Of a stretch of 64,000 nt of DNA, positions 52,101-64,000 are shown piece by piece; within the stretch, counting starts at the first letter, position 1, and every line of letters starts with the position of its first letter. This stretch comes from Neodiprion pinetum. Lineage: Eukaryota > Arthropoda > Insecta > Hymenoptera > Diprionidae. The notes under the pieces are model-generated. The model saw only the letters and a list, made by a program, of their open reading frames with translations, did no database searches and had not been told where the DNA came from. Made by a program: the position numbers and the translations under genes. The stretch covers positions 21,350,970 to 21,414,969 of the forward strand of contig NC_060237.1 in the NCBI RefSeq assembly GCF_021155775.2, in the 5' to 3' direction.

Positions 52101-55100
52101 TTCCCCCGGGATAAAGCCGAGGAAGGTGTTCAGGGCACGCAGCGATTCCCAGCTGTCGCAACGACGCGTACGTGCCCGTGGCTTCGTCGAAACCTGGTGC
52201 CGGGGGTTCCTGAAGGAACCTGCCGCAGGATCCCGGATAACGCGGCGGTCGTATTTGGGTGCTGCAGGAGCCTCGCGATGATCGTCCCTTTTTCTCCTCT
52301 CTCCGTGTCTATTTCCGCGGGTGAACCAATGAGCTGCGGATGCTCCATAGACGGTCGGATCTCGCTCGTAAAATAAATAAGACAAGAACCGGGCGGCCGT
52401 GTATTCGTGCGCACGTATATACCTACAGACGGCTTGTTGCCCCTCGGGATGATTGCTTTATTTCATGGCCTCTCCTTGTTTTCGCGTTTGTACGGTTATT
52501 GCCTCGCCCCCTGTCCTTTATTTCCTCAGGGCCTCCCTTCGATTGACCCTTTCCACCCTTACCGCTCACGCGTTTTGCCCCCCCCCCCCCCCCCCCTCCG
52601 ATTATGAACCGTTGCTTTTATGGAGTGACCGTGCAGCAGCTCGTAATTTTAGTTTCAATTGGCGGATCATTTCTCTAGTTAATTACAAAGCGTAAGCCGG
52701 CTGAGATCCGATGTTTGTTATAAAATCCGTAAACTCTCAGGAGTTATTGAGATCTGGTTTAAATCCGGGATGTTTTTTTACTATTTATTACAGTATCCCA
52801 ACAGCTTGGCTGTCAGCAGGCGATGACGGGGGCGGGTGGCGGTGGACTCGGCGACCACGAGGGCGGCAAGAAGAAACACACGAGGCCGACGTTTAGTGGT
52901 CAGCAAATATTCGCCCTCGAGAAGACTTTCGAACAAACGAAATACCTCGCGGGACCAGAACGCGCAAAACTAGCCTACGCCCTCGGCATGTCCGAATCCC
53001 AAGTCAAGGTAAGACAATTATTTCGTCATTATATCGCTCAGTCGTCTTTTCCTTTTCTTTCGTCATGTATATGAATATATTTTTTTATTTTTTTCACTAC
53101 AAATCAAAGATTCAAACAACTTTTTAGTAAAATTCTGCTATCGACGAGGTTTGTGATTATTTCTCGGTTCTATCGCGAGATATAACAAAGAGCCAGTTTT
53201 TGCTTTTTTATTAATTATATTGCAATTCGAATCTGATTGGCTTAATCCGAACGTTAACAATATTGAACAAGGAGGAACTTAAAAAATCTGGTGATATTGT
53301 AAAACCCGTGGAAAAGTTGAGTTGACAAGTGGCTTAGGCGGGATAAAAAATCGTGGTTAACGATCGAGGGTGTTTCGAGTGTAGCGGGGAAATATCTCGT
53401 CGGTGGGGTTGGCCGAAAGCGGTGTTAAAAACTAAAAACAAAAGTGAACAAACGATACGAGGATGGAATAAAAAAAAAAGAAAGAATAAAAAACGAGCAT
53501 AAAAAGAGAAAAGAAGGACCGACCGCGGGGGAAAGGTACACCGAGCAGATAGCGAAGACGTGACAAGCTCCCTCGGCACCTGCGCCGTCGTCCCGCAGGA
53601 CAGCGCGGGGAATCCCCTCGCGTCATGGAAAGACGCGGGACGTCGGCCCTCCTCCTCCTCCTCCTCCTCCTCCTCCTCCGTCGCGACGCCGTGGCAACCC
53701 CTGTTCGTCGAGAGCCGCGGCCCCTGCAGGGGTGGCAGCGCGTCGGACTGCCGCGCCGATGTAGCGCTGTCATTGGCTCGTTCTGCGCGGCCATATTTAC
53801 ATTTTTATTAAAAGCTACAAGTCTGTGTTTGTGAGTGATGCGGCCGGGGGTAGGAGAGACGCGGTGGATGAAATCCAAGGGAAGGGAAGGACGGGGAGAA
53901 AGAGAGAAGACGCGACGCCCGGAGAGAGAAAGGGAAGAACGGCGGGAGGGAGGGAGGGAGGGAGGCTCGGCTTTCAATTACCTCGGATTTTCCCCGGGAA
54001 ACGCCGATTCACTCCTACATGTACTACCGCTACCAGCATCCCTCTTTCTTTCTTTCTTTCATTCCTTGTACCTCCGTACCTGTGACGTCACCCCCGTTTA
54101 CCCCCTGATCCTCGGTGTAAAGTAATTTTCGAAACCGAAACGACGGTGTCTTTGTACGGGGAGATGAACGAGATGAACGGACTCCGTATATGTGACATCA
54201 TTTTGGTTTTTATTTTTATTTATTTTTTTTTCCTCCTTTATTCGTCTTTCGCCTCGGTGATATTATTCAAAACGAATTCACCCCCCGTTTCCCAAATCTC
54301 AAATCTCTGGCAACACGTGTGTTACATAAGAAAAGTATGTGTATTTGGATACACGCGTGTGTATGTGGTGTATATCCGCATTCCACATCCTGTGCGAATT
54401 ATTTTGCGTATACCTATCTGCCAATATTGGTGTATCCAGTTTCGAATATACAAAATTTTTCGGGGAAAAATGAGAAAAGAGACCGAATTGAGAATATCTG
54501 AATAAATTCATCTACCCACATCGTTGTTTTTTTTTTTTTTTTCTAGTTATACGCTGTACAAATATCGGTTGGAATTGTGAAAAACCTGTAAAAGTATTGA
54601 GAGAAACACAGAAATTTTTATACAGCATTTGCCAAAGTGCGAATGAAAATCATTATACCAATGATTGAATCACCTCTAATTTGTATCGATGCATGTAGTA
54701 TAAGAAAAGCTTACCAAAGATTAGCAAATTAAATTATCAGCGTTGATATTATCCTGGAGCATCAAGTGTCTCAAATAAATTTAACAATATTGTATAAAAC
54801 AGTTGTTTCAAAGCAGCTGGGAACTTTCTTAAAACTTTCAGTCTAGCTGTAAAAATAAATCTACACAATGATACCAGAATTTGAAGTATGCCAAAAGGGA
54901 ATACCCGACGTCACGTTTACCCGATTACATTGGTTCTGTGCTTGTAGATAAATACCTGTGGCAAGCAATGCCCGAATTAATAGTTGGTACGAATAGTTGG
55001 AGCACCGGTTGAGTTTCGCGACACTTTCCCATCCGGTCCGAGGACTGGAAGGTCTGCAGCTAGGGTGGATGGTCGGTGTTTCGGGAGTTGGCGTCGCGCC

Positions 55101-58100
55101 TGTGGATTTCGAGAAGGGGGTGCGTAGCTGTTTACCACGGGCGTAATCTTCCCGCGCGTCCTGGACGAATATCAATATCAATGACGTCAATTAGTACGAA
55201 CGAGGCACCCCTGCGTTCCGCGACACACCGTGGCGGACGCCCCATGCATCATTGGCGCATGGGAGGGGGGGGTGAAACCACCCCCGTGATAAATCATGGC
55301 AGCAGGCGGTGTCCTTCATTCACCTCCTACTCACCACCGCCCCTCGTCCGATTGCCTCGCCGAACACCAAATCGCCATCAAAATTGCCACACATGCACTT
55401 GACTCCATAACGTCCCATTATAATTGCCGTCAAATCCCGCTGCACCGTGCAGGCGAAATTATATGTATATCTGCTTACTATGACTATGGGCTGTGCTCTA
55501 TTTTTAAAATAGCATTTTTATGTGATGAAAAGAGCGTTTATTTTGGCAGGATTAAGCGTCGCCCGTCTACTGATAATTTGCTTTTGTGTAAACGTGTATG
55601 TAACAATTACTATAGAATTAAGTAACTGCGGGGTGACATTTGATCGGTATAATTTTGTGAAGTTAAATATCATTTTTCATTCGAGCTAGACTGTTTTTAA
55701 CTTCGTAATATGTATCTGAATTTTATCAGCTATGTAACAACGATCACTATTATTCTGTACGATTTGAAAAAATGCGTTAACAAAATATGAAATCGACATC
55801 TGATCAGTTTCTGTTTTCAGTTTCTAATTTTTTATTCATTGGTCTTATTTAATTTTTGTACTATTTGTAAAAGAATAATTTGCCGATAATCTTAATCACT
55901 CGTTCGGGCATTTTAACAAAGATCTGCATTAACAAATATTCTTATCGCATAAAGAATAAACTCGGATACCGGTGATAATTTGAAAATACAAAAAAGTCGA
56001 GATTTCTTTCGACACAGATTTTATGACTGTGCATATTATTCGTAAAATAATACCGTTGATAAGAATAAGGAATGCGAACCGGCTTAAAAACTTTATTAAA
56101 TCCTCTAATCCTAGAACAAACTTGAATATAAATATAGTAAATATAGAGAAACTATCTTTTTCCACGCTGCTTGACTTTTATACCTCGAGGGGTAAATAAG
56201 GCCGAGGAAATCATGGGGACGAGGAATGAAAGAAGGGAGGACGAAGGAAAGGGACTCGGCGAATATGCGAAAAACAGAATCTAGAATTCGCAGTGGTTGA
56301 GAAAAACAAGTCAAGACACACGTTCCGCGTGCCGTTTATACACACGCATACGCGAGGCGCGTGCGCCCGCTCGCATACAAAAGACATAAAATTTTCTCCC
56401 GCAAAATTTGATTCCTGCATAAAAATGGAATATCGAGGATAACACGAATCGGTGAAGCCATTTGATCTTCGAGCCAAAGCGAGACGTTGCTCCTAGCGAT
56501 GCTTCGGGATGGCTCTGGGGGTGGGAAAAGGGGCGAGTTGAAACATATCGATATGGCGTAGCGCTACGAGTCTGGAATACAGAGATGCGCATTATCGCCA
56601 CCGACAGCCACCCTCAATTTTCTCCTTTCTCATCCTTTGGCCCGCGTCCGAGGCGCCTCCTCGAATCGGTGAAACATGGAAAGACTTTTTACGCAGAATT
56701 AACACGGTGTTCCGTAAAAGGGTCACGGAATTTTCAGAGGATTTCAATTGTTGTCATGGAGAAAAATAAAAATATCACTTTTTTATATTCAAATTTGCGA
56801 TGAACGTGTCGTGTGACGATGAGAAAAATATGAGAATTTTAATCGAATGTAGGGTTAATAAAGTAATTAAGCGAATTAAGACAACTATTAATTATGGTCG
56901 AGAAAATTGTCATCGAAGAACGGCTTTTTGGGTCATCGGAAACCTGGAAATGCTTGAGATTTATTTTTAAACAATCAATTGCCACTTTGAAAATACAGTG
57001 CTAAGGTTTTAGACACTCGTGAAAGTATAATCCCTAAATTTTAATACAATGCCTCCGTTATGTCTTACGTAGCTAATAATTTCAGTTTCGCTGGTAACTG
57101 TGTTCTACGATTTTGTCTCTTGTAATTCCTTTCGTATAATAACTTGTTACAAGAGGGTGGCAGGCTGACAAGCGAGCGATCGTATATTATCGAATGCTTC
57201 AGAGTCGCGACGTTTGAATAAATACGGAGCAAATGGCATGGAAGAAGTTTAAATTCGACGTTTTTCACAAAAGCGATGCACGCATGTATTAAGGTATGGA
57301 TCATCGGGCACGATTTAAAGCTCGCCCCTGCGCGTCGCGCAATTGAACAAGTCTAACGCGAATTCGCCTAAAATCAATCGCGAATGTTTGACTTACAAAC
57401 GCGGAAGTTTTTCCAGCCGGCGTAGTTCGTAGTTCGTAGTTCAAGCAAAATAGGCGAACACGCAAATTTAAAAATATACATCGCTGAGTGACAATCGACG
57501 GGATTCGAAAAATTTTTGCCACCACATTTGGCGCGAAATAAGTGAACCGTGAAAATGTTGGGTATGAAAACGGTACTTGTACTGATATTTTGCGAAGAAT
57601 TTAAACGCTCGGATTATGTTTCGATTTTGAGTTTGACAGAAGGCATGACGGAGCATCGTTTGCGGATGAAATAAAACTGTTCACCCCGCAACGCGCACTT
57701 GCATTACAGTGTTCGCATACCGCACGCCTCTTGCAACTGTTAGATTCATTAAATCAAGATTATCTAAAGACCGGGAACGCATTGTGCCGCAAATCCAACT
57801 ATAAAACCGCAGCTAACCCCGTATAAAAGGGTCCGAGGATACGGGAAGGGACGCAGGGCCGAGATATCGCCGCCCTTATACACGCGTCTGACAAAACTAA
57901 AAACTCCAAACGACCGAGCTTCGCGTGTCGGTGACTTATTAACCAAGCGATAAGATTAGTTATACCGAGCTGTATATCCTATCTCATCGGAATCAGAATA
58001 CGCTATCAAACACCCGTGAAAATTTGACGCTCGCGTTTCGGGCAACCGCGAACCATGAAAAATCGCGTACGGTGAATTCAATTTGTGCGCAAAATTGCGT

Positions 58101-60532
58101 GATACGTAACTGCGTAATTATACAGGGCGCGAATGGAAGAAAGACGAAAATTGAATGGGGTTTTATTGAGCCCATTAACTGAACCGTTGATTCGCAGTAG
58201 GGATATTAATGAGTCTTCGGTACGTAATGAATAAAAAAATATTGTTTGAGAGATTGTAATTATTTTACATCGTTGAAACTAAGTTCGTTTCTAGATGCAA
58301 TACGAAAGTATCTCAAGTAAGTTGTGGCGTTTTTTGCGGATCATTGACGATCCTATCGTCTCGATACGGCGATAACTTTGCAAGTCTTGTGATAAATCCA
58401 ACAGTTGTCTATAATGAAAGTGGCTATTACATCAGATTCCAATCTTTTTCGTTCCGCGAATACCGCATTAAATTTTATTCGCTGTAATATGGAATGATAC
58501 ATTTTCTTGGGATTCGAAGCCACCGCAATTCTTGAGTAAAGCGGGGTATAACGGAACTGAATTCGGCGGTTAACCGAATCCAAAGAAACCACAGAGAACC
58601 GTGGAGAAGGAGACAATTTGCAGAGCGATGAAATAGAGATTTCGCGGTCTTCTCGTCAAATATCACTCGCGTGGGGGAGTCAGCTGAGATTTCGGTGTGA
58701 TTATGTACCAGAGATCTGAAACATGATTTTTGCGGCGATTATACATTTCGCGTTTTGCTTTCGAGCCAAATTCCAGAAGTGAAGAGCCACCGACTCCCTC
58801 TCATTTTTCGAACCTCTGTCTCACGTCTTTATTTTTAATATACTGAGAGAAATTTTTAATTCCGGTTACCGCTCAGTCCTTAACTATTTTCATTATTTAC
58901 CACAGTCGAAAAGTATAGTTCTAGGTACAAAATGAGAATTAGTTTTCTAGCTGTTACCGGAAAGTCTAGTAGTATCCGTTACTCTTCTTTCTCATTACAA
59001 TTTTTCTTTCTCTATTACTATATTTTCTTGTAACTGTTGGGAAAATTGATGTTAAAGTCTTATTTAACTAAAAAAATACGGTAAACCGAACAATCTGATT
59101 TTGCGTTGCAATTACCGAAAAAGGAACGACAATAGCGCAAAATGGTTATGCGTACCTCGTTTTTCGTAATTCCAAAAATATTCAAACAGTTTTTTTAACG
59201 ATAGCTGTTTCACTGAATTTTTCTAGCTACTATAACAAATGAAATTTTTCTCACTGCAAATAAGTAGTTTTCACGAAATCTAAGAAATCGCAGACGCTGG
59301 AGGCAAAGATTTCAGGCGGGGATTGATCCGGCCCGATCTTGTCCCAACATCATGATAATCCGAAAATCCAACCACTCGGCCGGAATGAGAGTTTTAATTT
59401 TCATCCAAGCGTCGGTTAACTTTTACGGTAGCTGTGTATACAGGCACGATACAACGGCGGGAAAGCGGGGATCGGCGGCCCGGTTTTTAATCTGCTTAGC
59501 CGACTTGGGGCTATGGATATTTTTTTAATCTAACATGGAACGGAGCTTCGAGAGCGCTCCCGGCGTCGCTCGGTTTTCGCAACGTCGCGCATCACCCGGG
59601 ATCCGAGTCGAGGTGTCGAGGCGTCGCGACGGCGTAGAGTTGCAATCACTACGGTGGCGCCGTGCCCTCCCTTGACGGTAGTTACGTTAATTAAATACAT
59701 TGTTGCGGGGACGCAGAGCTCTCGAGCTACGACCGCGACCCAACCTCCAGGAGATGTTGCCTCGGAGCTTTATAGGCGTAGAGGGGCCGTCGCGAGCTTC
59801 GATCGCCCCGTTTTTAGGAAGCCGGTTCAACCCCCGTCATTGCTTATAAACAAAATTAATTCGACGCGTCTTACCACGCTGAGTCAAGTCGAGAGAATTT
59901 TAGTTGATTCAAATGAAATTTGCTGCACAGCAAGAAGTAGTATTTCGACTTCGTTGAAATTCAGTTTAATAATTGAAATAAACTTTATTTGCCTTGGTAA
60001 ATATTTACCCGGGAATGTTACGTAGCTCAAAAACTTTCTACTCTTGTACTCAGCACTCGGTGCTCGTTATAAATGTGCGTTCCTAAATCAAGAAATAATT
60101 AATTGATCCAATTGAAAAATATCCTCCAAATAGTATGCTTTGATGCAGTTGCTATCCTTGTGATTATAAAGTACCGATCAACCAATTGACTCTAGTACCT
60201 AAAGAAATTATTAAACATTCTAGTCCGTCTGATGTAAGAATGTACAAAACGCATGTGAAACACACTTTTTATTGAATTCCTATTCGTCCCGATAATTAAA
60301 TATTTCTGATTCATGATTCCCGTTGATGTTTCAGGTCTGGTTTCAAAACAGGCGGACAAAGTGGCGAAAGAAGCACGCTGCGGAAATGGCGACAGCGAAA
60401 AGACGCCAGGAGGAAGTCGAAGGCGTCGTTGCCGAGGGCGATGATGGGTGCAGCGATGCCGAGGGCGAGGGCAACGGCGAAACCGCCGCGAAGAGGCTAA
60501 GGAGGGAACTTGAACAGCAGTACGGACCTTGA
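43130..60532 (+). CDS. HGTX: Homeobox transcription factor HGTX/Nkx6
   Basis: NK-class homeodomain factor; family members specify motor neurons and other neural or endodermal fates, acting in the nucleus mainly as Groucho-dependent repressors. Four exons, 43130-43802, 45399-45509, 52794-53008 and 60335-60532, join in frame into 398 residues. Exon 1 has Ser/Pro-rich runs, the Nkx6 motif PLAALHSMAE (114-123), a Gln/His tract, and the eh1-like motif GIDTILSRP (177-185). Exon 2 gives the Nkx6-type motif YWPGLQ (about 240-245). Exons 3 and 4 make the homeodomain, about residues 288-347, with HTRPTFSGQQIFALEKTFEQ and WFQNRRTKWRKKHAAEM. The last intron falls between homeodomain residues 46 and 47, a common ancient position. 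The tail is acidic and ends QQYGP. Met1 has a good start context and an upstream in-frame stop; Met38 (43241) is an alternative. Donors are GTACGT, GTGAGT and GTAAGA. The homeodomain looks intact. Confidence 0.96.
43803..45398 (+). other. HGTX intron 1
   Basis: 1,596 bases, AT-rich, phase 1, from GTACGT to TTTTGTCACAG. No nested gene or repeat recognised. Confidence 0.85.
46925..47240. repeat. Degenerate inverted repeat
   Basis: The left arm (about 46925-47062) and right arm (about 47100-47240) are alignable as reverse complements. Examples are GGAGACGAAAC against GTTTCGTCTCC-like sequence near 47200, GGCGCAGAG against CTCTGCGCC near 47160, and TTTGGTCGTTC against GAACGACCAAA near 47112. A partial direct copy of TTGGACCC...AGAGTT recurs at about 47268. 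It is probably an old fold-back element. Confidence 0.5.
47638..47673 (+). repeat. (CCTCCG)n microsatellite
   Basis: About six CCTCCG hexamers within a GC-rich block. Confidence 0.85.
48140..49804. mobile_element. Large near-perfect palindromic fold-back element
   Basis: The left arm 48140-48869 and right arm 49075-49804 are each about 730 bases and nearly identical reverse complements; a 67-residue open frame in the left arm recurs in the right arm with one changed residue. The ends read ACTTCTCGCAAAAATTAAGG inward and are flanked by TA-rich sequence. The spacer (48870-49074) is mostly an additional direct copy of the inner 188 bases of the right arm, starting CCTTAAGAAACAAAAACC at 48871 and again at 49059. 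No transposase is encoded; the duplicated 67-residue frame is probably a by-product. The high arm identity implies recent origin or ongoing gene conversion. Confidence 0.85.
52578..52596 (+). repeat. Poly-C tract
   Basis: Nineteen consecutive C, about 200 bases before exon 3 of HGTX. Confidence 0.95.
53649..53680 (+). repeat. (TCC)n microsatellite
   Basis: About ten CTC/TCC units in a GC-rich stretch of intron 3. Confidence 0.9.
53765..53830 (+). promoter_or_regulatory. Candidate regulatory block, intron 3 copy
   Basis: Repeats the 22-base core at 53792-53813 and TACAAGTCTG at 53816-53825, matching the block at 35248-35284 with a shorter spacer (2 against 5 bases). GTCATT-G upstream of the core is also shared. 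Such spacing change with preserved blocks is typical of paired binding sites. Confidence 0.45.
58841..59257 (-). mobile_element. MITE of about 420 bp, copy B
   Basis: Reverse-complement relative of copy A at 1552-1980. It starts TACTGAGAGAAATTT and ends TTTCTCACTG. Many internal blocks match, for example ACTATTTTCATT, GTTACCGGAAAGTC-like and TACCTCGTTTTTCGTAATTCC. The copies have clearly diverged. Confidence 0.75.
59295..59395 (-). pseudogene. Degenerate tRNA-like sequence
   Basis: The minus strand has an A-box-like GGCCGAGTGGTTGG near 59383 and a degraded B box GGATCAATCCC near 59320. The cloverleaf is not convincing and there is no T-run terminator nearby. It is probably a remnant of a tRNA-Ser/Leu-type gene or of a SINE head. 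Confidence 0.3.
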
Positions 60533-61540
60533 ATCTGATCGTAATTTTCCACAACCCGGACATTCTTTCGCACAAACCGATCCCACTCGACCTCTAGCGT
60601 CATGGGGAAAATACACCGTTTGAATCACGCCTCGGTGCGACCGAAAGGCCCAGGGGCTATTTTTTAACAGTTGGTAAAAAATTTGAAGTCTTCTTTTGCG
60701 ATTTAACGGCTCAGCAAAGACGGGATTAATTCTTACGATTAATAACGAGGAGAAGTTCGAAAGAAAAAAGTGATCAATTTCTAATCCTGCATTGGTCGAA
60801 GCACAACTCGACCTCGATATAATATGTCATTCGATAATTTCCGTGAGAGTAGAAAGTACTTTTTTTTTTTGCCATTAATATTATGCTATACCAATCCGAA
60901 TAAATTGGGCATCCGTACCTAATAAGAGTTAGCGTTACGAAACTGTTGACGGTTCGAATGTAATTCCGGCGGTCGTAATAAGGAAAGTGCGAATTAATAA
61001 TAATCGTCGTTACTCGTGCGTGACGAGTAAATTGGTTGATTATAACCGAAGTATTGACTAAAGTCGGAACGATCTGACGAGAGATTTTGTATATTATGTA
61101 GATAATAATTAACGTGAATGTGATATTTGGCGTTTTAAATGCGGAGTTTATAGGTATACATATATACATGCGCTTGTATGCATATATACCTATATCTATT
61201 AAAAGTTATAACGATCTCGTAAGATAAAACACACGATACGGACACGAAGAGGAAGAGGTAAACACACATGCACACATGCACACACACATGTTACAAATAA
61301 ACGAAACGTACACCAATAGGTAATTATTAAATAGAAGTTAAAGTTAATTACGTATCGATTATAAAAGTAAACGTAAATTAATATACGAGTATAATTTATA
61401 ATCCACTGTACAGTATTAGGTAAATTATAAATGAAGAAATAAGTTTAGAACGATCTTGTATAAAGCATTGTATAAATTATAAATATATTATTGCTTGTGT
61501 ATCATATCTCTTATTTAATAAATGGCCAATATACAATATT
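60533..61540 (+). other. Probable HGTX 3' UTR
   Basis: AT-rich sequence after the stop codon. AATAAA occurs at 61296-61301 and 61517-61522; the second would give a 3' UTR of about 1 kb. A short ACACATGC repeat lies at about 61262-61290. Confidence 0.5.
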
Positions 61541-64000
61541 GTATCTATAATAATACAACTCGCTAATTATTAATAATATCAATCCATTCTCATTACAAAA
61601 AATTGAGACGCGAATCTACGACTGGGTAAATAAATTTCGGACACATGCGGCTAAGATGAATTTGATTGTAACACAAATAATGAGAAAAATGTATTTAACA
61701 TTAATGTGCCTAGCCATTTAAGTACTTAATTATCGTACAGAAATACAATGATTTGTCGTCATTGAAGAATTGAAACTCACGAAGAAAGAAATCCTTCGAA
61801 TCAATTTCGGCTGATTAAATTGACGATTCGAGATACGCTGGGCGGCCACTAACGATGAGTCGATGTTCGACAACCTCTCCTATCAAGCAGGAAATGGGTA
61901 AAGTTGGGCGGCGCTAAAACTGTAGATGTGTAACTCTGGACGGAGGCGGAGAGCAAGAAGAACGGGAGAAAAATAGGACGGGTTCAGGGAAACTCCACGC
62001 ATGGATTCGGCTGGCCAAAAGGGGAAGAAACGCTTTCAATAAGTCCCGGATAAGAGGGATAAAAGATTTGCTTTACGAGGGTCTTTGCGAATCACTGAGT
62101 CCTCGAGAGATTGATCACTCTCGATTGGACTCGCAAGAAATATGCCGCCTGCATCCGAAATCTAGAGAGCCAAAATTGAAGTGGAAATTATTACGTCATC
62201 TGTAGTTTTGGAGCGATTGAACCAGCCATTGAAGTCCCGCAATATAGCTTCGTGACAAAATTTAGTCCACATCGGGTAAGAAGAGGCATAAAAAATTTGA
62301 GACCCAGTTGTAGAATCGACCACCGTAGACCAGGGACATAAAACCGAAACAGATACGTCATTTGGAAAGCCATGAGCGGATGGATCAACTCGCTAATGAA
62401 ATCAGACGAGTGAAGATCTGCGAGGGACGCGGACGGTCTCGCACTGCAGGGTATTAGCGAGTGATAAATACCGTAACGATACATTGGAATCAATTTACTA
62501 AACGATAGATTAATTTAATAACAAGGCCGAGGGAGCTCCGCGAAGCGTAACGAAGGGTGAACGGTTCGAGCAATAGTTAGAAACTAGATTCTCGCCCTAG
62601 TAGGTATATACCAGGGGGTTTGACGGCCTCGACAACACCGAGGGAGGAATCCGCAGATAGAGAGAAAGAAGGATACAGAGACAGAGGCGGAACGGAACTG
62701 CTACAGGGCTCTAGCAGCTATTCATTTAGCTAACAGGCTGTTATGATTAAGTTTGCGCGAGGGGATCCTCCCTTTCGTACCGACAACCATCCGCTTCTCC
62801 ATGCTCCGCACTTACTACGGCATTCGGGCATAGAACGGGAACAGGAAGAGGAATAGGCGACGACACACAGACGTAGAACGCGTCACCCCTGCGCTTGGAC
62901 GGAACTCGCTCTATTCTCTTGAGTGGGGTTTCATTTCACCGTCGGCGTTAAGGGTGGTTGTCGATACAATGTTCATTGTCGTCCCTAGCGTCAAGTACGT
63001 ACGTCTAATACGAGCGTACGACCGGGATAGGCCGGTCTTCATCTCGGGGTGGAATTCGTTCATCGTTTTCCAACTTGACCTCCTCCTACTCCTCTACTCC
63101 CATCGCTGAACGCATACACTTGGCAGTGTCTACACGTACTGGGAAAACATTGTTACCGGTCCTACTCTCGCGTTTACACAACCATCGGATGTTGCTTTGC
63201 CAAACAGATATGAGCGTGACGTGCCGTAATTGAATCTCGGTTAGTGATTCCCTGCAGATCGGAGATTCGCTCTTCCGGTATACCTTCGCCTCGCCCGTGT
63301 GTGACAAACACTCGGGACGCGTTGTCTCTTCTCTTTCCAATCTCTTTCCTTGGGAAATACCGACACCTCGGGCTGCGGCAGTCAAGGGTTGGGATACCGC
63401 GCAACCCTCTTCTCGAGAATTTATCTATTCACGCATCTTGGAAGACGCGAGGTTGTTTCTTTTCTGCCCACTATCGTAAGTACTTATGCCTACCGTTATG
63501 CGAAATCGCGTTGAGCGCGAGAGACGGACTGTGAACGGATGAACATGTGTACGGGGTTGGGGCTGAGCGCTAAGTGATATTGTATTTTTATATTCGATGC
63601 GCATTTCTGGAGCGATGTGTCACCGTGTCGAAACCCTCGGCGTGTGTATAGACGCGGCTTGCCCATCGAACCGAACCATTGCGTTGCGGGGATATCACGG
63701 CACTCGGCAGAAGTCACTTTATGATATTGAAACTGTTGCCGAAACTACTTAGACGCCGATATTTATGATCAGGAAAGAACGACGACATTGTTTGGTCCAG
63801 CAGCCTAGGATATACGCCACACTCAGATATCCGAGAGAATGATTTCTCCGTCGAGTGGAATAAATAGCCATGCTCTTCCCGTTTAACGAAAGTGACGAGT
63901 ATATCCCTCCGGAACGAATTCAATGAGTTCAACACTCCGCTGTAGCTCTATGCCCGAATACTTGTTAAACAAGTTCAGCGAGCTGAAGGTTGAGCGATAG
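61541..64000. other. No recognisable gene
   Basis: Downstream flank of HGTX. Open frames here are short and resemble nothing I know, and no repeat or RNA gene is evident. Confidence 0.45.

Larger units (their letters stand above)
45510..52793 (+). other. HGTX intron 2
   Basis: 7,284 bases, phase 1, from GTGAGT to TTTATTACAG. It holds a degenerate inverted repeat (46925-47240), a GC-rich block with a CCTCCG repeat (about 47500-47930), the large palindrome at 48140-49804, and near its end a poly-C tract. The open frames on both strands of the GC-rich block look like composition artefacts. Confidence 0.85.
53009..60334 (+). other. HGTX intron 3
   Basis: 7,326 bases, phase 0, interrupting the homeodomain. 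It contains a TCC repeat (53649), the second copy of the candidate regulatory block (53765-53830), MITE copy B (58841-59257) and an adjacent tRNA-like remnant (about 59295-59395). No nested protein gene is recognised. Confidence 0.85.

Noticed and set aside
53432..53977. 181-codon minus-strand frame with an Arg run
   Set aside because: It reads through the TCC repeat and intronic purine tracts of HGTX, and resembles no protein.
62191..62493. 100-codon minus-strand frame downstream of HGTX
   Set aside because: Some hydrophobic stretches, but no signal peptide pattern, motif or splice partners that I could identify.
1..64000. CRISPR arrays, prokaryotic operons or integrated virus genes
   Set aside because: No spaced direct repeats, ribosome-binding-site-led gene strings or viral-type proteins are visible; the window is ordinary insect-like nuclear DNA.

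Overview
The window is animal nuclear DNA, almost certainly from an insect. The genes have small spliced exons with GT/AG introns, little of the sequence is coding, and many short inverted-repeat elements are present. An ACP-type neuropeptide gene and an Nkx6/HGTX homeobox gene are both recognisable. A hymenopteran such as a sawfly or parasitoid wasp is plausible from general character, but nothing here proves it. I can support three protein-coding genes, each reconstructed exon by exon with all splice phases agreeing.

Region 1 (about 0.9-5.2 kb) is an accumulation of non-autonomous fold-back elements. One carries a tRNA-like unit with intact pol III A and B boxes. Region 2 (5.57-6.03 kb, + strand) is a three-exon precursor of the AKH/corazonin-related peptide (ACP). 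It encodes an amidated decapeptide QVTFSRDWNP directly after a signal peptide. Region 3 (7.52-9.14 kb, - strand) is a complete six-exon, 336-residue glyoxylate/hydroxypyruvate reductase. It converges on the ACP gene.

Region 4 (about 9.1-42.4 kb) holds no recognisable gene. It contains simple repeats, one further fold-back element and AT-rich homeodomain-type motif clusters that look regulatory. Region 5 (43.1-60.5 kb, + strand) is the homeobox gene HGTX/Nkx6: four coding exons, 398 residues, with two introns over 7 kb. Intron 2 contains a near-perfect palindromic element of about 1.66 kb. Intron 3 contains a short block matching another one 8 kb upstream of the gene, which suggests a duplicated cis-element. 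The last 2.5 kb is the 3' UTR followed by apparently empty sequence.

The three genes do not form a pathway. The long empty flanks and large introns of HGTX fit a developmental gene in a regulatory domain. ACP and the reductase are compact neighbours at its edge.
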